Below are positions 1 through 10,960 of a stretch of 64,000 nucleotides of DNA, piece after piece. The stretch is from NCBI RefSeq assembly GCF_041146795.1, contig NC_135187.1, forward strand, positions 22,141,056-22,205,055. The letters run 5' to 3'. Source of the stretch: Maylandia zebra. Its lineage: Eukaryota; Chordata; Actinopteri; Cichliformes; Cichlidae. The translations under genes and the position numbers were made by a program. Within the stretch, counting starts at the first letter, position 1; each line of letters begins with the position of its first letter. The notes under the pieces were generated by a model. The model was not told the DNA's origin. It searched no databases and was given only the letters and a program-made list of their open reading frames with translations.

Positions 1-337
1 AGAAGAATTGAACGGTCAGGGCGGGAGCAGCGGCTTCGCTCATGCGCGATTCATTTGCAGTTTGGACGCATAGGTGTGAACAACTCCTGCAGCTGGGGGA
101 GGACTATCCTCCACCTGTGAACACTCTGGCACGGGCGAGATGCCCACGGCAGCACCCGCTGCTTGTTGAGAGCGATACGCGTTTTCACAGCAAAAAGTCG
201 TCATAAATAAGTCTCCGACAACACCAGAAAAAGTCGCCAGATTTGTCGCTAGTCGCTTTTTAGAAAAAAAAAAAGTCGCTAAGGAGGTCTGAAAACTCGC
301 TAAATATAGCGACAAAGTCGCTAAGTTGGCAACACTG
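1..337. mobile_element. End of a DNA transposon-like repeat (truncated by window edge)
   Basis: The block carries repeated TCGCTA/AGTCGC motifs and stops at ...TTGGCAACACTG. Read on the minus strand this begins CAGTGTTGCCAACTTAGCGAC, which I recognise as a common terminal sequence of fish DNA transposons, probably hAT type. The other end lies outside the window, so the target duplication cannot be checked. The 91-residue minus-strand reading frame inside is low complexity and not credible as a gene. Confidence 0.45.
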
Positions 338-677
338 GCAGATTTTTGAGCAGCGCCAGGTTAGATTTTCAATTTAAAAGTCCAGCTGTTGTAACCTGTA
401 GCTTGGAAATGCTGCGGTTGTAGCACGTATTAATCCGCCACTCACATATTGCACATATCTGCACACACTCTACCTCAGGCTACCGTTTGCTCTGTCAAGG
501 CTTTAAATCAAGAATAATCATCATGTACCATAAACTGATACACCGTTGATCTCATTCGGGACGGTATCCGAACAAAATGTCTTATGATAGAATATACCAC
601 ACATCAAATATACTTCTGATATAGCATTAACATTGATATAAAACGATGAATACATATAGTGCATGCAAAATACAAAA

Positions 678-748
<71 letters not shown>

Positions 749-928
749 ATAAATTCTGTTGCATATGTAAAACACAGCACCGAGTCAAATTGTGAGTCAT
801 CAAAACTTTTCATATAAGTTTACATACGATTGAGAGATTTTAATTTGCAGCTATTTCATTATTCCATGCTATTTAACTTAACAAAATTATGAAAATAATG
901 ACATTACTCACGTCCTGCTTGAGTTAGT
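338..928. other. Intergenic spacer upstream of dazl
   Basis: AT-rich noncoding DNA containing a TA microsatellite. No exon, RNA gene or transposon reading frame was recognised. Confidence 0.6.
681..745. repeat. (TA)n microsatellite
   Basis: An uninterrupted TA dinucleotide run of about 65 bases. It can form a cruciform and is likely length-polymorphic. Confidence 0.97.
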
Positions 929-1033
929 CACGTGGACTGGGTGGGCGTGGTTTCACCACGGGTGGAGGTCACTGTTGTCGGGCAGAACAAGGTCGACGGC
1001 GTACCTTTCAGTGTGTCTGGTCAGGTTTTAGAC
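929..1033 (+). promoter_or_regulatory. dazl: dazl proximal promoter with canonical E-box
   Basis: A perfect CACGTG E-box lies at 929-934, followed by a GC-rich GGGTGGGCGTGG stretch, about 100 bp before the start codon. No TATA box was seen. In mammals, germline promoters including that of Dazl carry E-boxes bound by MGA/MAX-type repressors. Assigning that role here is inference from position. Confidence 0.5.
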
Positions 1034-4000
1034 ATGGTAAGTTCCACTGTTAAATTTCTGCACCCGAAAGTGTAGCACAACAGTCTTAGTGATGCAGGTT
1101 ATTGTACTTGTTAACTTCTTAATTGGTACGGCGGCTCACCAGTCATCACTGTGCTAACTTTCTCTTAGCTAGCTAGTTGATAGCTTGACCTTGCCTGCTA
1201 AAGTTAAAAAGGCGCACTTGCTTTAGCTAACAGCCCATTTAAGCCACATTTAACAATAACTGTTAAAAAAAAGGAAAAAAGGTAATGTTAACATAAATTA
1301 CATGGCTTACGAAACAAACTTGTGTTTTCATACTGTTTTATTATTTTGTAGTTTCTATTTTTTTAAAGATTTATATGTCGAAGACCTCGGTGCACTACTG
1401 CTAGCATCAGTGCCTGAACAAGCTGATTTTTTTTTTTGCGGGAAATCGCATTAAAAATAAGGCTTAGACACTATATGATCTTTACAAGGGTAGTTAATGC
1501 TAAATCTACAGTAAAGTTTTGTAACTTAAATAAGTCTGCACTTTTAAATTGGTTTTAGTGGTTGGGCCAGCAGCCATCACATGGTGGCAGTTCCGAGTAG
1601 CGAACGCATGTTAGGCACACTCGCGATCTTGTAGAGATAGGTATATTCCCGAAATATAAGCTTGTGAATTGAAATGGCTTGTTTGTTGTTTTCTTTCTTT
1701 TTTAAATTTTAAGGATATCAACAAGCCCAGAAGCGCTAACCAGACCATATCTTCTTTGAAGTTGTCAAATGGATACATCTTACCTGAGGGCAAATTGACT
1801 CCTAATGCCCTCTTTGTTGGCGGGATCGACATGAAGGTAATGCCGAAGCTGTCAAGCCAGAAAGTATTATCCGACATTTGCCAAAAAACGCCAGTATTTT
1901 AAGTTGTTGTAAAAGACTTGTTGACCTTTACGCTAACATATCTCATTACTGATAAAAAGTCATTTTGAGTCACACAGAATACTCCTTTCATAGGGCAGAA
2001 GCAGCAGTTGTTTTTTGAACTCTTGAATATCCTTTACTTATTTAGCTTAATACTAGTTAATATTAGAAGTGTTAATTTCAAGACAGAGCTGGTCATAGGG
2101 CAGCAGAAATTGCAAGAAAAGCAACAAAATAGTGATACGAATGTATTTTCAGTGGCTAAAAAGGACTCGATTGATTATAGTGTGGAACACAGAGTAGGGT
2201 AGAAAAACGCAGACTATTAAGGATGCTTGTAAAAGAGGTAATTTCTTTTTCTTATATGTTACAATTTGTGAATCCTGTTTACTAGAGCCCATTTACCAAT
2301 ATAAGCTAAAATATGACATTAAAAATTATTAATAATTAAAATTTAAATCACTTAAAATTATACATACATGCCACTCTAAATTTGGTGAATTGTGTATAAT
2401 CCTTTTTTGGGGCGGGGTTTAACATATCGAGCAAAAATTTAAAGAAAAATAATTTGCTTTCTTTAACCGCACACATTTCGAGAAGAAAAAAAACAAACTA
2501 CATGGTTCTTTTAAAACGTATTAATTAGAACATGTGGCAATAGCCAGGCACTGCAGCTCACAGTAGAGACACTACTTGAAAGGAGGAGGAGACCCCAGAA
2601 CAGACCTGGGACATGCTGGAGAGATTACATCTCTCAGATGGCCTGGGAATAATAGGACTTTTCTGGGTATTTTCTTAAGAATTTTGTTTATAAATCTATT
2701 GAAAATCACATGAAAACGAAGAGATTTGTCAGGAGCCTGTGGAGTCAGGTGTGATACACCCTGGACAGGTTACCAGTCTGCTAAAAATCTGGTTTCTCTC
2801 TTCACTTGTTTTAATCTTTAGGTGGATGAAAATGAAATCCGGGACTTCTTTGCAAGATATGGTACTGTTAAGGAAGTAAAGATTATCACATACCGTGGAG
2901 GAATCTGCAAAGGGTAAGTTTTTTCTGTTCAGAGTAATTCGGGTTTTGCTCCCAGATTTTGAAGAGGTAATGAAATGACTATTGCTTCACTTTCTGTTTC
3001 AACGTACTGAGGTTAAATTTTGGAGTGTGATGATCAGATTATTGAACATGTAGAAGTATTAGTGAAGTTTATTAATCTACTTACATTTCAGAGTGAATGT
3101 TATTACTTCTTCGATATATTTGGATATTCTGATTTATTTTGTGTGTTTGTTCCTAGTTATGGATTTGTGTACTTCAGTGAAGATGTCAACATTCAGTCAG
3201 TCATTGAGGTAAGAAGCCCGTCATTGGATCTATTTTGTGTCTATGCATATGTCTAATGTGGAATAATAATAATAATAATATATATTTTCTGTAAATATTT
3301 TTGCCATAGCAACAGATCAGTTTTAAGGGACGGAAACTCAAGTTGGGCCCTGCCATCATGAAAGAAAGGGTCTCTCGTATGTATTCTGTTTGTTGGGTAG
3401 TGCATGTACTTATTGTTCTGTTTTCACTAAATAGGGTTTATAATGTTAATGCCAAACTGATTCCCCCCACCCCACATCCAGGGTCGATGCCGTCGCGTCT
3501 GGTTGGCCCCGCTCCTTGGGTGAATCCCACCCAGTACTTCTACTGTGCTTGCTGCTCACCCATGGGAGGTGGGGTGCCACAACCTTCGCCCATCATAAAC
3601 GGAGGCAACCCATACAATCAGGTATCTTACACTGAAATTACCTTCAGATTGTTATTGAATGTTGTTAAATGCTGATCATTTGTAATCGATAAGCGCTTGC
3701 TCACAAACTACATATTACCATAACCACCAATTTTAGATAAGAAAACATGGTTACCTTTAGATTGATCATCAAGAAAGTGCCAAAGCTATTGTAAAACACA
3801 AGTCAGGCGGCTGCTTGAGCAAAAACAAAAGAATTTCCATGTAGAAATTGATACAATAGTGTTTCCTTGGGACTGGTGGTGGTTTTTATGGGGGATAAAG
3901 TAAAAAGCAGGCTGAAACATTTGAGATGGTACTTGTTGTATCCAGTGAAACAGCACAAGTGGGGGGAGAAAAAAAAGAAGTTTTTACATCAAAATAAATG

Positions 4001-4290
4001 TGGTTGGGAAAAACGGCAACAGACCACTAGAAAAGGAGGAAAACAGGTGGAAGATGAGGGCAATGTGATTTGTCAGTCACAGCTGAGAAACTCCATGCAA
4101 TTACTGGAGAAAAAAAACATGCATGGATGGAATAATGCCAAGAAACTAGTGCGATGATGTTCAGTGAAGTTGTTAACCTATTTTACTGAATGTGAGTTTA
4201 ACAAACGGAGCTATTCAAGTTTTATCATTGTAATTTGTAAAATGTTTAGAATTTTATTGTCATGTTGTTTTTGTTTTTAGTTGGAGTCTC

Positions 4291-4355
<65 letters not shown>

Positions 4356-5433
4356 TTGTGTTTTCTCCAGTGATAATACTTCTGAAATATAAAATGGAAC
4401 ATGTATTTGCTGAGACAGTTGGTTAATCCTCACAAAGAATAAAGTTGCAAAGTGTACAATAATGTATAACTTTAATTGAAAAGGCAACAATTGTAAGTAG
4501 CTTTGTTATAAATAATCTCCAAATTGGCCAGTTATTCAGTAAATGGTATGTTGTTTGGCTCTACAAACTCTGTGCTGTGGTTTCATGTGTTGTTACTGGC
4601 TTTGATTGCAGCCATACTCCTATGCCAACTTTGGAGGGGTCATGATCCCGCAGATGCCAGTGAATTACGCGCAGAATGCCTATGCCTATCAGGTACACGC
4701 ACACAAAAACACACACCCCCACACAAAGGGTCTCGCAGCCATTGCACATATGCTCCTGCATGTGAGATGAGGGGTTTAATCTGGTTAAAGTACACCTGGC
4801 CCTGCTTACCCCACAATCCAACATACCCTCCCGTCCTCCTATAGTAGCGAGTCTGGGTTTGTCTGTTGCCCTCTGTTTGACAGCTGACGCCTCTCCCCTC
4901 ATACACAGTACACCCCACCTCCCTGGACGCCGGACCAGAGGACACGGCCTGTCAATCAGGTGACTGCATTGAATAGGAGTAAGAATAGAAGTCATTAAAA
5001 AGAAAGACTAAACAGATGTTCTTTGAGAATTGGTTAACTATTGCAGATGAACCTTGTTTTTTCTTTTTCGTTTTTTCCCTTCTTTTCTTTTCCCTCCGTT
5101 TTTGGTTTGCCCCCCTAGGAACAAAAGTCATTGTTGTCCAGAACTGTGATGTCCATGTACACCACTAGATGGTGTTGTCTGGCCTGTGTTGGCATCCTGA
5201 AGAATGGCTCAACAATGCACTCTAACCTTCCCTTTTTTCCACAAAAGTTAATTTTGTGGGCTTGACAATTCATGACACATCCAGTGCTTTTCTGTTTGTG
5301 CTTGTTTTTGTAGTTGTTCATGTCTTTGAAGCACATCTATAGGATTATTCCACCAAACTCTTTTTCTTGTGTTACACTTTGTTTCCAGAGCTTTGTGGAC
5401 TGTGGAGTCCAGACCATGCTGACTGTGCTGTAG
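1034..5433 (+). CDS. dazl: dazl: deleted-in-azoospermia-like RNA-binding protein, 9 coding exons, 217 aa
   Basis: A germ-cell cytoplasmic RNA-binding protein that promotes translation and polyadenylation of germline mRNAs. Coding exons are 1034-1036 (only the ATG), 1714-1836, 2822-2913, 3157-3208, 3310-3376, 3482-3621, 4612-4692, 4909-4959 and 5389-5433. All have GT-AG borders and the phases close to 654 nt. Residues ~32-115 form an RRM with RNP2 LFVGGI (34-39) and RNP1 KGYGFVYF (72-79). The following segment, with GPAPWVNPTQYFY and then NPYNQPYSYANFGG (~155-170), matches the DAZ-repeat region. The tail FVDCGVQTML resembles the conserved DAZL C-terminus. Length is typical of fish Dazl. rftn1 and oxnad1 follow, as on human 3p24, which supports orthology. 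Boule is unlikely because of the DAZ motif and the synteny. The first intron separates the start codon from the rest of the protein. Confidence 0.96.
4296..4350. repeat. (TA)n microsatellite in dazl intron
   Basis: A pure TA run of about 55 bases in the intron before the exon at 4612. Confidence 0.97.
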
Positions 5434-6935
5434 TCCACAGCTACTGAGAACCATGCCAGGTAAAGCAGAACCACTGCAAATGGTTGTATTTTCCTAAGAA
5501 CTTTGTTAATCTTTATTGAAGTCACACAAAGCAAAAATGTTTGACCAACGCTTTTAAAAAGACTTTTTCTGTTTGTCTGTGTGATTTGGGAAAACAACTT
5601 TACTTACTTGCGATTTATTTATTTGTCCTTTCTCTGCAGGCCTCAGGGAGTCAGAATTTAGACAAGATTACACCTTGATACTCTGGACATCTGGAGTAAC
5701 CCAACTCTTCAGGCTGTTTTCCAAATGCCCTCGCCTCTCATTCCATGCCTCAAACGTTTGAGAGCCATTTTAACACCAAACTGCATGATCTTTACACTTC
5801 AGCTAATCTCATCCCACAATTACAATTTGTAGTGCTGACCTGCAGTCAGCTGCTTTTAACCCACATGGATCACAGTGACAGCACAGGAAGAGCAAAGCAC
5901 CCTCACCAAACCAGCTGGCACATGGGATCACTTTTTTTTTTGTTTGTTTCTTTCTTTTTAAGTATCCCAAACATAGAACGGGACGACTTTTTTAAGCCCA
6001 CCTTTTGTGCTTATTTATATTTTAGTTTTAATTTACTTTTGGAATTATTTTAAATGTTTGGTTGGAGGGTTTTATCCTGTGCTTGGGCTCTCTGTACATA
6101 TGTATATATTTGTATATTACTACAATGTCTTGACCTCAATCTGTTTTTTTCAGCATTGGCATATTTGTCTTCTAACTCAAGTTCTGGTCTAATGCTCCTC
6201 AGATTAATAATCTTCATTAACTTGTTTACTATAGCATAAGAGCACTTGGTCATTCCATTAATTTGGAGCGCACCACCCTCCTTTTGTTTCCTTTTTTTTT
6301 TTTTTTTTTTTTTTGGTTGTTTATTTAGATTCATGGGGTGTAGGTTGAGGCAGTAAACCAATCTCAGTCGCCTCATCATTATTACTTACTTCTCATCTTC
6401 ATCATTGGTCTAATGTTTGTCCAGTGGTTCCACACTCGAGGACAATCACGGCATAATTTTTGTTTACATTAACTCATTAATCAACTCATACTTAAAAAAT
6501 GAAGGACATGATTTAAAACAATATGCTGTATTTCATCTCTTTAAGACAAGGTTCACTGTTAGGGTTTAGTTTGTATTTGTTTTGGGATTTTAGTGCAGTT
6601 TACACAAAGTGTTTTACAGATATGTCATAATTGAGAAATGTTTTTAGGCATTTTTCTTCCAGTAAGTGCACTTAAAATGTGTTTGAGGTTTAATAGTAGA
6701 AGTAGCTTTGTGTGATTGAAAATGCACATCGGTGTGTGGTGTACATCACGGCTTTTCTTTGACCCAGTTCTGTGTAGTTACATATGGAGATTGACCTCTG
6801 AGGTCTTGTTGCTGTGCGCAGACATGATTGTGTTGTTTTGTTCAGAGAGCCTGGGCACAGCACTGTTAGGGTTGTTACTGTTCATGTTTTTCAGGGTTTG
6901 TTGATAAATAAAAGTTGAAATGTGTTATCATTTGA
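5434..6935 (+). other. dazl: dazl 3'UTR with an internal intron (5460-5639)
   Basis: After the TAG stop the exon continues to a GGTAAAG donor at 5460. The acceptor TTTCTCTGCAG ends at 5639 after a good polypyrimidine tract, so the 3'UTR is spliced. The remaining UTR is strongly U-rich (5930-6060 and 6292-6315). It holds two GCACTT sites (6242-6247 and 6668-6673) complementary to the miR-430 seed, and an AATAAA at 6907-6912. Fish germ-plasm mRNAs commonly carry miR-430 sites and U-rich elements in the 3'UTR. Function here is inferred. Confidence 0.7.
6907..6912 (+). terminator. dazl: dazl poly(A) signal AATAAA
   Basis: A canonical hexamer followed within 30-50 bases by TG/T-rich sequence (TGTTATCATTTG, TGTTTTTCC). 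It is the first AATAAA seen after the stop codon. Confidence 0.7.
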
Positions 6936-7499
6936 GGCTGTTAATGTTTTTCCATCTCTTGCTTATTTTGAAACTTCCTGTTTGTCATACTTTGGTGATC
7001 TGTGTGGAGGTACAGACAGGCAACATACCGGTTGCAGCTGCTGCTCCCAGGCCTCATAAGCCTGTCTGTGGCTGCTAGTTTTCAGTCAGGGTTGGATTGC
7101 CTGTCTTTCCCTGGCAACAAGCCCATCATCTCCTGGTCACAGTTTTTTGTTTTTGTCACAGTCTGGTGGTGTGACAGGGTTCCCCAGGGTGCTCTGTTCA
7201 GCCCTGTGGCCACCCACCAAACCGCACCCACCCCCCTCAGTCAGACGTTTCTGAATTATGGATAAGTCTGGATTGCTTCTTATGAAATATGAATTTTAAA
7301 AGGGGGGTAGCCCTTGGAAAAACAAAAGTCTCAGAGCCTAATGACCCCAATAGTACCCAGAATGTGACTTGTGACTACTTATTGGAGCAAAAACATCTGT
7401 AAATTACCCTGGGGTAGTCATTGAGGTAACTTTTTTTTTCTCCCTCATCTAAAGGGGTGCATATTTCTCCTAAAGTGTTTCAGAGAATCCAAACCTAGA
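6936..7499. other. dazl-rftn1 intergenic spacer
   Basis: About 560 bases without a recognised gene or repeat. A short 87-residue plus-strand frame at 7002-7265 shows no family resemblance. Confidence 0.5.
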
Positions 7500-7822
7500 G
7501 CAGCGAGTGAGGAACAACAGGAAGGAGGAGAGAGGATGAGATAAACCGCCCTCTCCTTCACTCGTCTCCACCACACGCTGCTGCTGCAGGGAGGAAGAGG
7601 GACTTTATCGCTAGCCTGCAGTGAAGTCAGTTGTTTCTAAATGAAGGATTCGTGTTTTCTACCTATTGGAGCTGTCAGAGAGGAGAGTGAGTGCGTCTCA
7701 TTCCAGCAGCAGTGACTGGAGCGCACACGGCAAAGAAATAAGAGAGAGGAGAGGGAAGCGCGTAGACTGACTCAAGCGTGAGGAGGTTTCCAGTACACCG
7801 TAAGACCGGGACTTGCGTGATC
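7500..7822 (+). other. rftn1: Probable noncoding first exon and promoter region of rftn1
   Basis: A purine/GC-rich block ends in a strong donor, GATC|GTGAGT at 7823. The coding start at 14134 follows a separate acceptor, so an upstream noncoding exon is needed, and this is the best candidate. The transcription start was not determined. A short upstream open frame at 7641-7715 (24 residues, starting MKDSCF) would lie in this leader. Confidence 0.5.
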
Positions 7823-9248
7823 GTGAGTAAAAACAACTATAGGGTTTTCTTTAATTTCTGTAAAGTAATGGGAGCAATGTATATATGATTCTTGGCGTTT
7901 GGAGTTTGCGCATTTTTTTTTAAAGTGCACATAATGTTTATATAACTTTTCTCACTGTTGAGTAACTTATCTTCTAGAGCGTACAGCTTTCAAAACAACT
8001 TAAAAGGCGGGGTTGCGTTTCCAAGAGTAAGAAATCCTTCTTTCTTTAGTTCTTTTTTACTTTAGATTTGGGAGCCTTGCACTATAAAACACCGGTGACA
8101 GCTAGAGAAATGATTTTGGTTTAGACGTTCAGACAGTCATTTGATTTGTGTGATGTTGTGTGCCATTTATATTCATGGCGGAACGAAATGAATAAGCCTT
8201 CTGCTCACTGTCACAGGTTGAAGTGAACTCAAGATATAGCGTGACGGAGTAAGCTAAATGTGCCGAGCGGAGATGGAAAAGCGCACGTGTGTGTGCGTGT
8301 GTGCGCGCGCGTCACATCGTGAAGGATTTGGTGCGTAAGCGCCCTGTCATGTATCATTTCCCGTTCACTAAACTACCGCCGTTAACGGGCTCCACCAGCC
8401 AGCCACGTGTTGTGTGTGTGTGGTTGGGGTTGAACACACCAGAGAGGGGGGGAGGGAAAGGAAAACCAGAAACATGTAATTTCAAGCTAGGCTGCGCTCA
8501 CAAAATGCACGGGACAGCGATTAGTTACACGGGTATGTATGACTGCTCACTGTACAGCAACAGCGGTGACTGACACCCAGTTTATCATACTGGCCGTGCT
8601 AAGAGCTGCCTGATGTTCTCTGTGTCACCAGTTATTCTCGCTCCTCTGATATCCAGTCTAATAGGCCCGTGTATGATGGATTCAGGAACCTCGGGGCTTA
8701 GTAAATTGATGCTCCAGTCTAAGCCATCTTCCTTTGTTCATAAACTGTGCTTTAAAAAAAGAAAAGAAAAGAAAAATAGGCTGTGCGAGAAGCTGTGAGA
8801 CAGACCAATACATCAATGTCATAATTTGTTTTTATCCTCCCAGTGCATCCTCATTAAAACACCGTTTGAGGTGACTACTTTGTTGCTTAGGGGGAGTCAC
8901 ACTTCGCTCCTAGCAACTTGACATGCTCCCTCTCTGCTCCCTGCCTGTCTTTTATCACTCTCTCTGTCTCCTTTTGCCTCATTGTATTTTTTCCCCTTCT
9001 CTTTCCTGATGATCAGCGTCCATCATGCTTGAATAGGATCTGAGTGGAGCTCCCCACCCAGTGGGAGGTGAGCTGTCGCCCCAGGGCTTAGTCTGTCACC
9101 TCTAATTTTGAAATTCAGTGAAATACTGTGCAAACGCATGTATGTAAGATAGCTAAAATAAGCATGCAGTTTTCATTATAGTGCCTTGATTTACTGTTAA
9201 ACAACTGCGTAAACTGCGTGACTTAAATCAGAGTTCCAAACTATTTTG

Positions 9249-9330
9249 GGAGCCAAGCCAACTTTATTTATAAAGCGTTTTAAAAACAGTAACCACTGAC
9301 CAAAGTACTGAACAATGGACTTAAAATATG
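9249..9330. repeat. Short interspersed repeat fragment
   Basis: The stretch GCCAAGCCAACTTTATTTA...AAAAACAGT..CACTGACCAAAGT matches the start of the repeat nested at 63670-63879 with few differences, so it is a dispersed family member. The family name is not known to me. Confidence 0.65.
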
Positions 9331-10008
9331 TCATATAAAATAGAAAAATAATATTTGAAACATATTTTATATAAAATATATATAAATTCAACAAATACAT
9401 AGATTTTAAAGGGGAATAAGATAAACTAATAACAAAACTCTGCATGTACACTAACCTATTTATAATGCCATCCACTCACAAATAGTGCAAATTGTGGCTT
9501 TTAAAGTTGGCCCATAAAGTAAAATAGAAGCTAGCAGTGACTGTTTTATTTGCCTCTTTGTAGCTATAAATCACTTTAGTGCAACAGATACACAAGATAA
9601 CAAGCACTATAAGCTGCCTTTTGCAGCAAGCATAAGCAAACACTCTTCTTTAACTTCTGGTAACAAGCATGGTACAATTTCAAGCCCCTGTTATATTTTT
9701 ACTATCCCAGAAACTGTAAATTAGACTACTGTAATCATTTGGTTTAAATAAGCATGTGGTTTTCATTAGAATTTGGTTAGTATTTCATTATGCTAGCAAA
9801 TAGCGAAGAGATATTAATGTTATTACTCTGATAATAATATACTTAAAGTCACAGTTTAGAGTAATCCTTGCTTATTTTACGCTGGCCCAGAGTGCATCCC
9901 TCCCTCTTCTTTTAAGTCAGTTTTCTTGTGATTGGCTGCCCCTCATAAGCAGAAGATTTGAATGGCTGGTGGTTGGGGATCACATCCAGAGCTGTGCACC
10001 TGAGATGA

Positions 10009-10018
10009 CCATATAAGG
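10009..10018. promoter_or_regulatory. CArG box (SRF site) / TATA-like element in rftn1 intron 1
   Basis: CCATATAAGG fits the serum response factor consensus CC(A/T)6GG exactly. It also resembles a TATA box, and downstream sequence reaches a possible donor CAG|GTAGGA near 10315, so an alternative rftn1 first exon is conceivable but unproven. Confidence 0.4.
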
Positions 10019-10539
10019 TGTGTCTGCTCTGTCTGACAGCATAAAGAGCTAAGAGAGAGAAACCTGTCTGAATCTGAGCCTTACCAGCAGTCAGAGGACT
10101 GACCTTTTAGTTCAGATGATTTACTTGTAAATATGCTGATCCATGTTTCTGTGTATGATGGAAACATCTCTATTTTTGTAGCAGCACATACTGGAATATA
10201 TTGCAGCCAAGCTCTGACATTCTCCATTGCTTTTAAATAATTGGCAACTTGCCCTGATCAGTCAACACACACACACAGACACACACACACATAGACACAC
10301 ACACACGCACACAGGTAGGATTTCCTCTTTTGTTCTATTGTATTTTTGGGAAGATGTCAAATGTCAGTAAATGATTTTAGGGTGTATTTGTGTATAAGGT
10401 TGTTTAAAAAAAACTCCTACACATTCAAGAAGTGTCACATTTATATGCATCTGTTTTGTTTTTTAGTTTATTTATTTTTATTTAGTTTATTAAACAATAA
10501 AACGCTAAAACAAGAGTTCATTTAGTCATGTAGATATGT

Positions 10540-10960
10540 CAAGATGTTCAAAATGAACTTCAGTATGGGAGGTTCATCAAAATGGGGAAGAAAGGCAATT
10601 TAAGTGACTTTGTATCTGGCATGGTTGTTGGTGCCAGATGGGCTGGTCTTGATCTGATGAGATTGTTACACACGACCGTCTCTAGAGTTTACAGAGAATG
10701 GTCCAGAAAGAGAAAATATCCAGTGAGCAGCAGTTCCTTGGGGAAAAATGCCTCGTTGATGGGAGATTTCAGAGGACAATGGCCAGACTACTTTAAGCTG
10801 ACAGGAAGGCAACAGTAACTCAGATATTCCCCCCTATTTACAAGCAGGTTATGCAGAAGAGCATCTCTGAACACACAACATATTAAACCTTGAAGCAGAT
10901 GTGCAACAGCTGCAGAAGACCGCACCAGATGCCACTGTTTTCAGCTAAAGCGACTAATAC
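10540..10960 (+). pseudogene. Tc1/mariner transposase N-terminal fragment, decayed
   Basis: The frame at 10582-10818 reads FVSGMVVGARWAG and TTVSRVYREW, matching the helix-turn-helix DNA-binding part of fish Tc1-like transposases. The homology continues past its stop codon (AACAGCTGCAGAAGACCGCACCAG). No catalytic DDE core is present, so it is a dead fragment in rftn1 intron 1. Confidence 0.75.
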
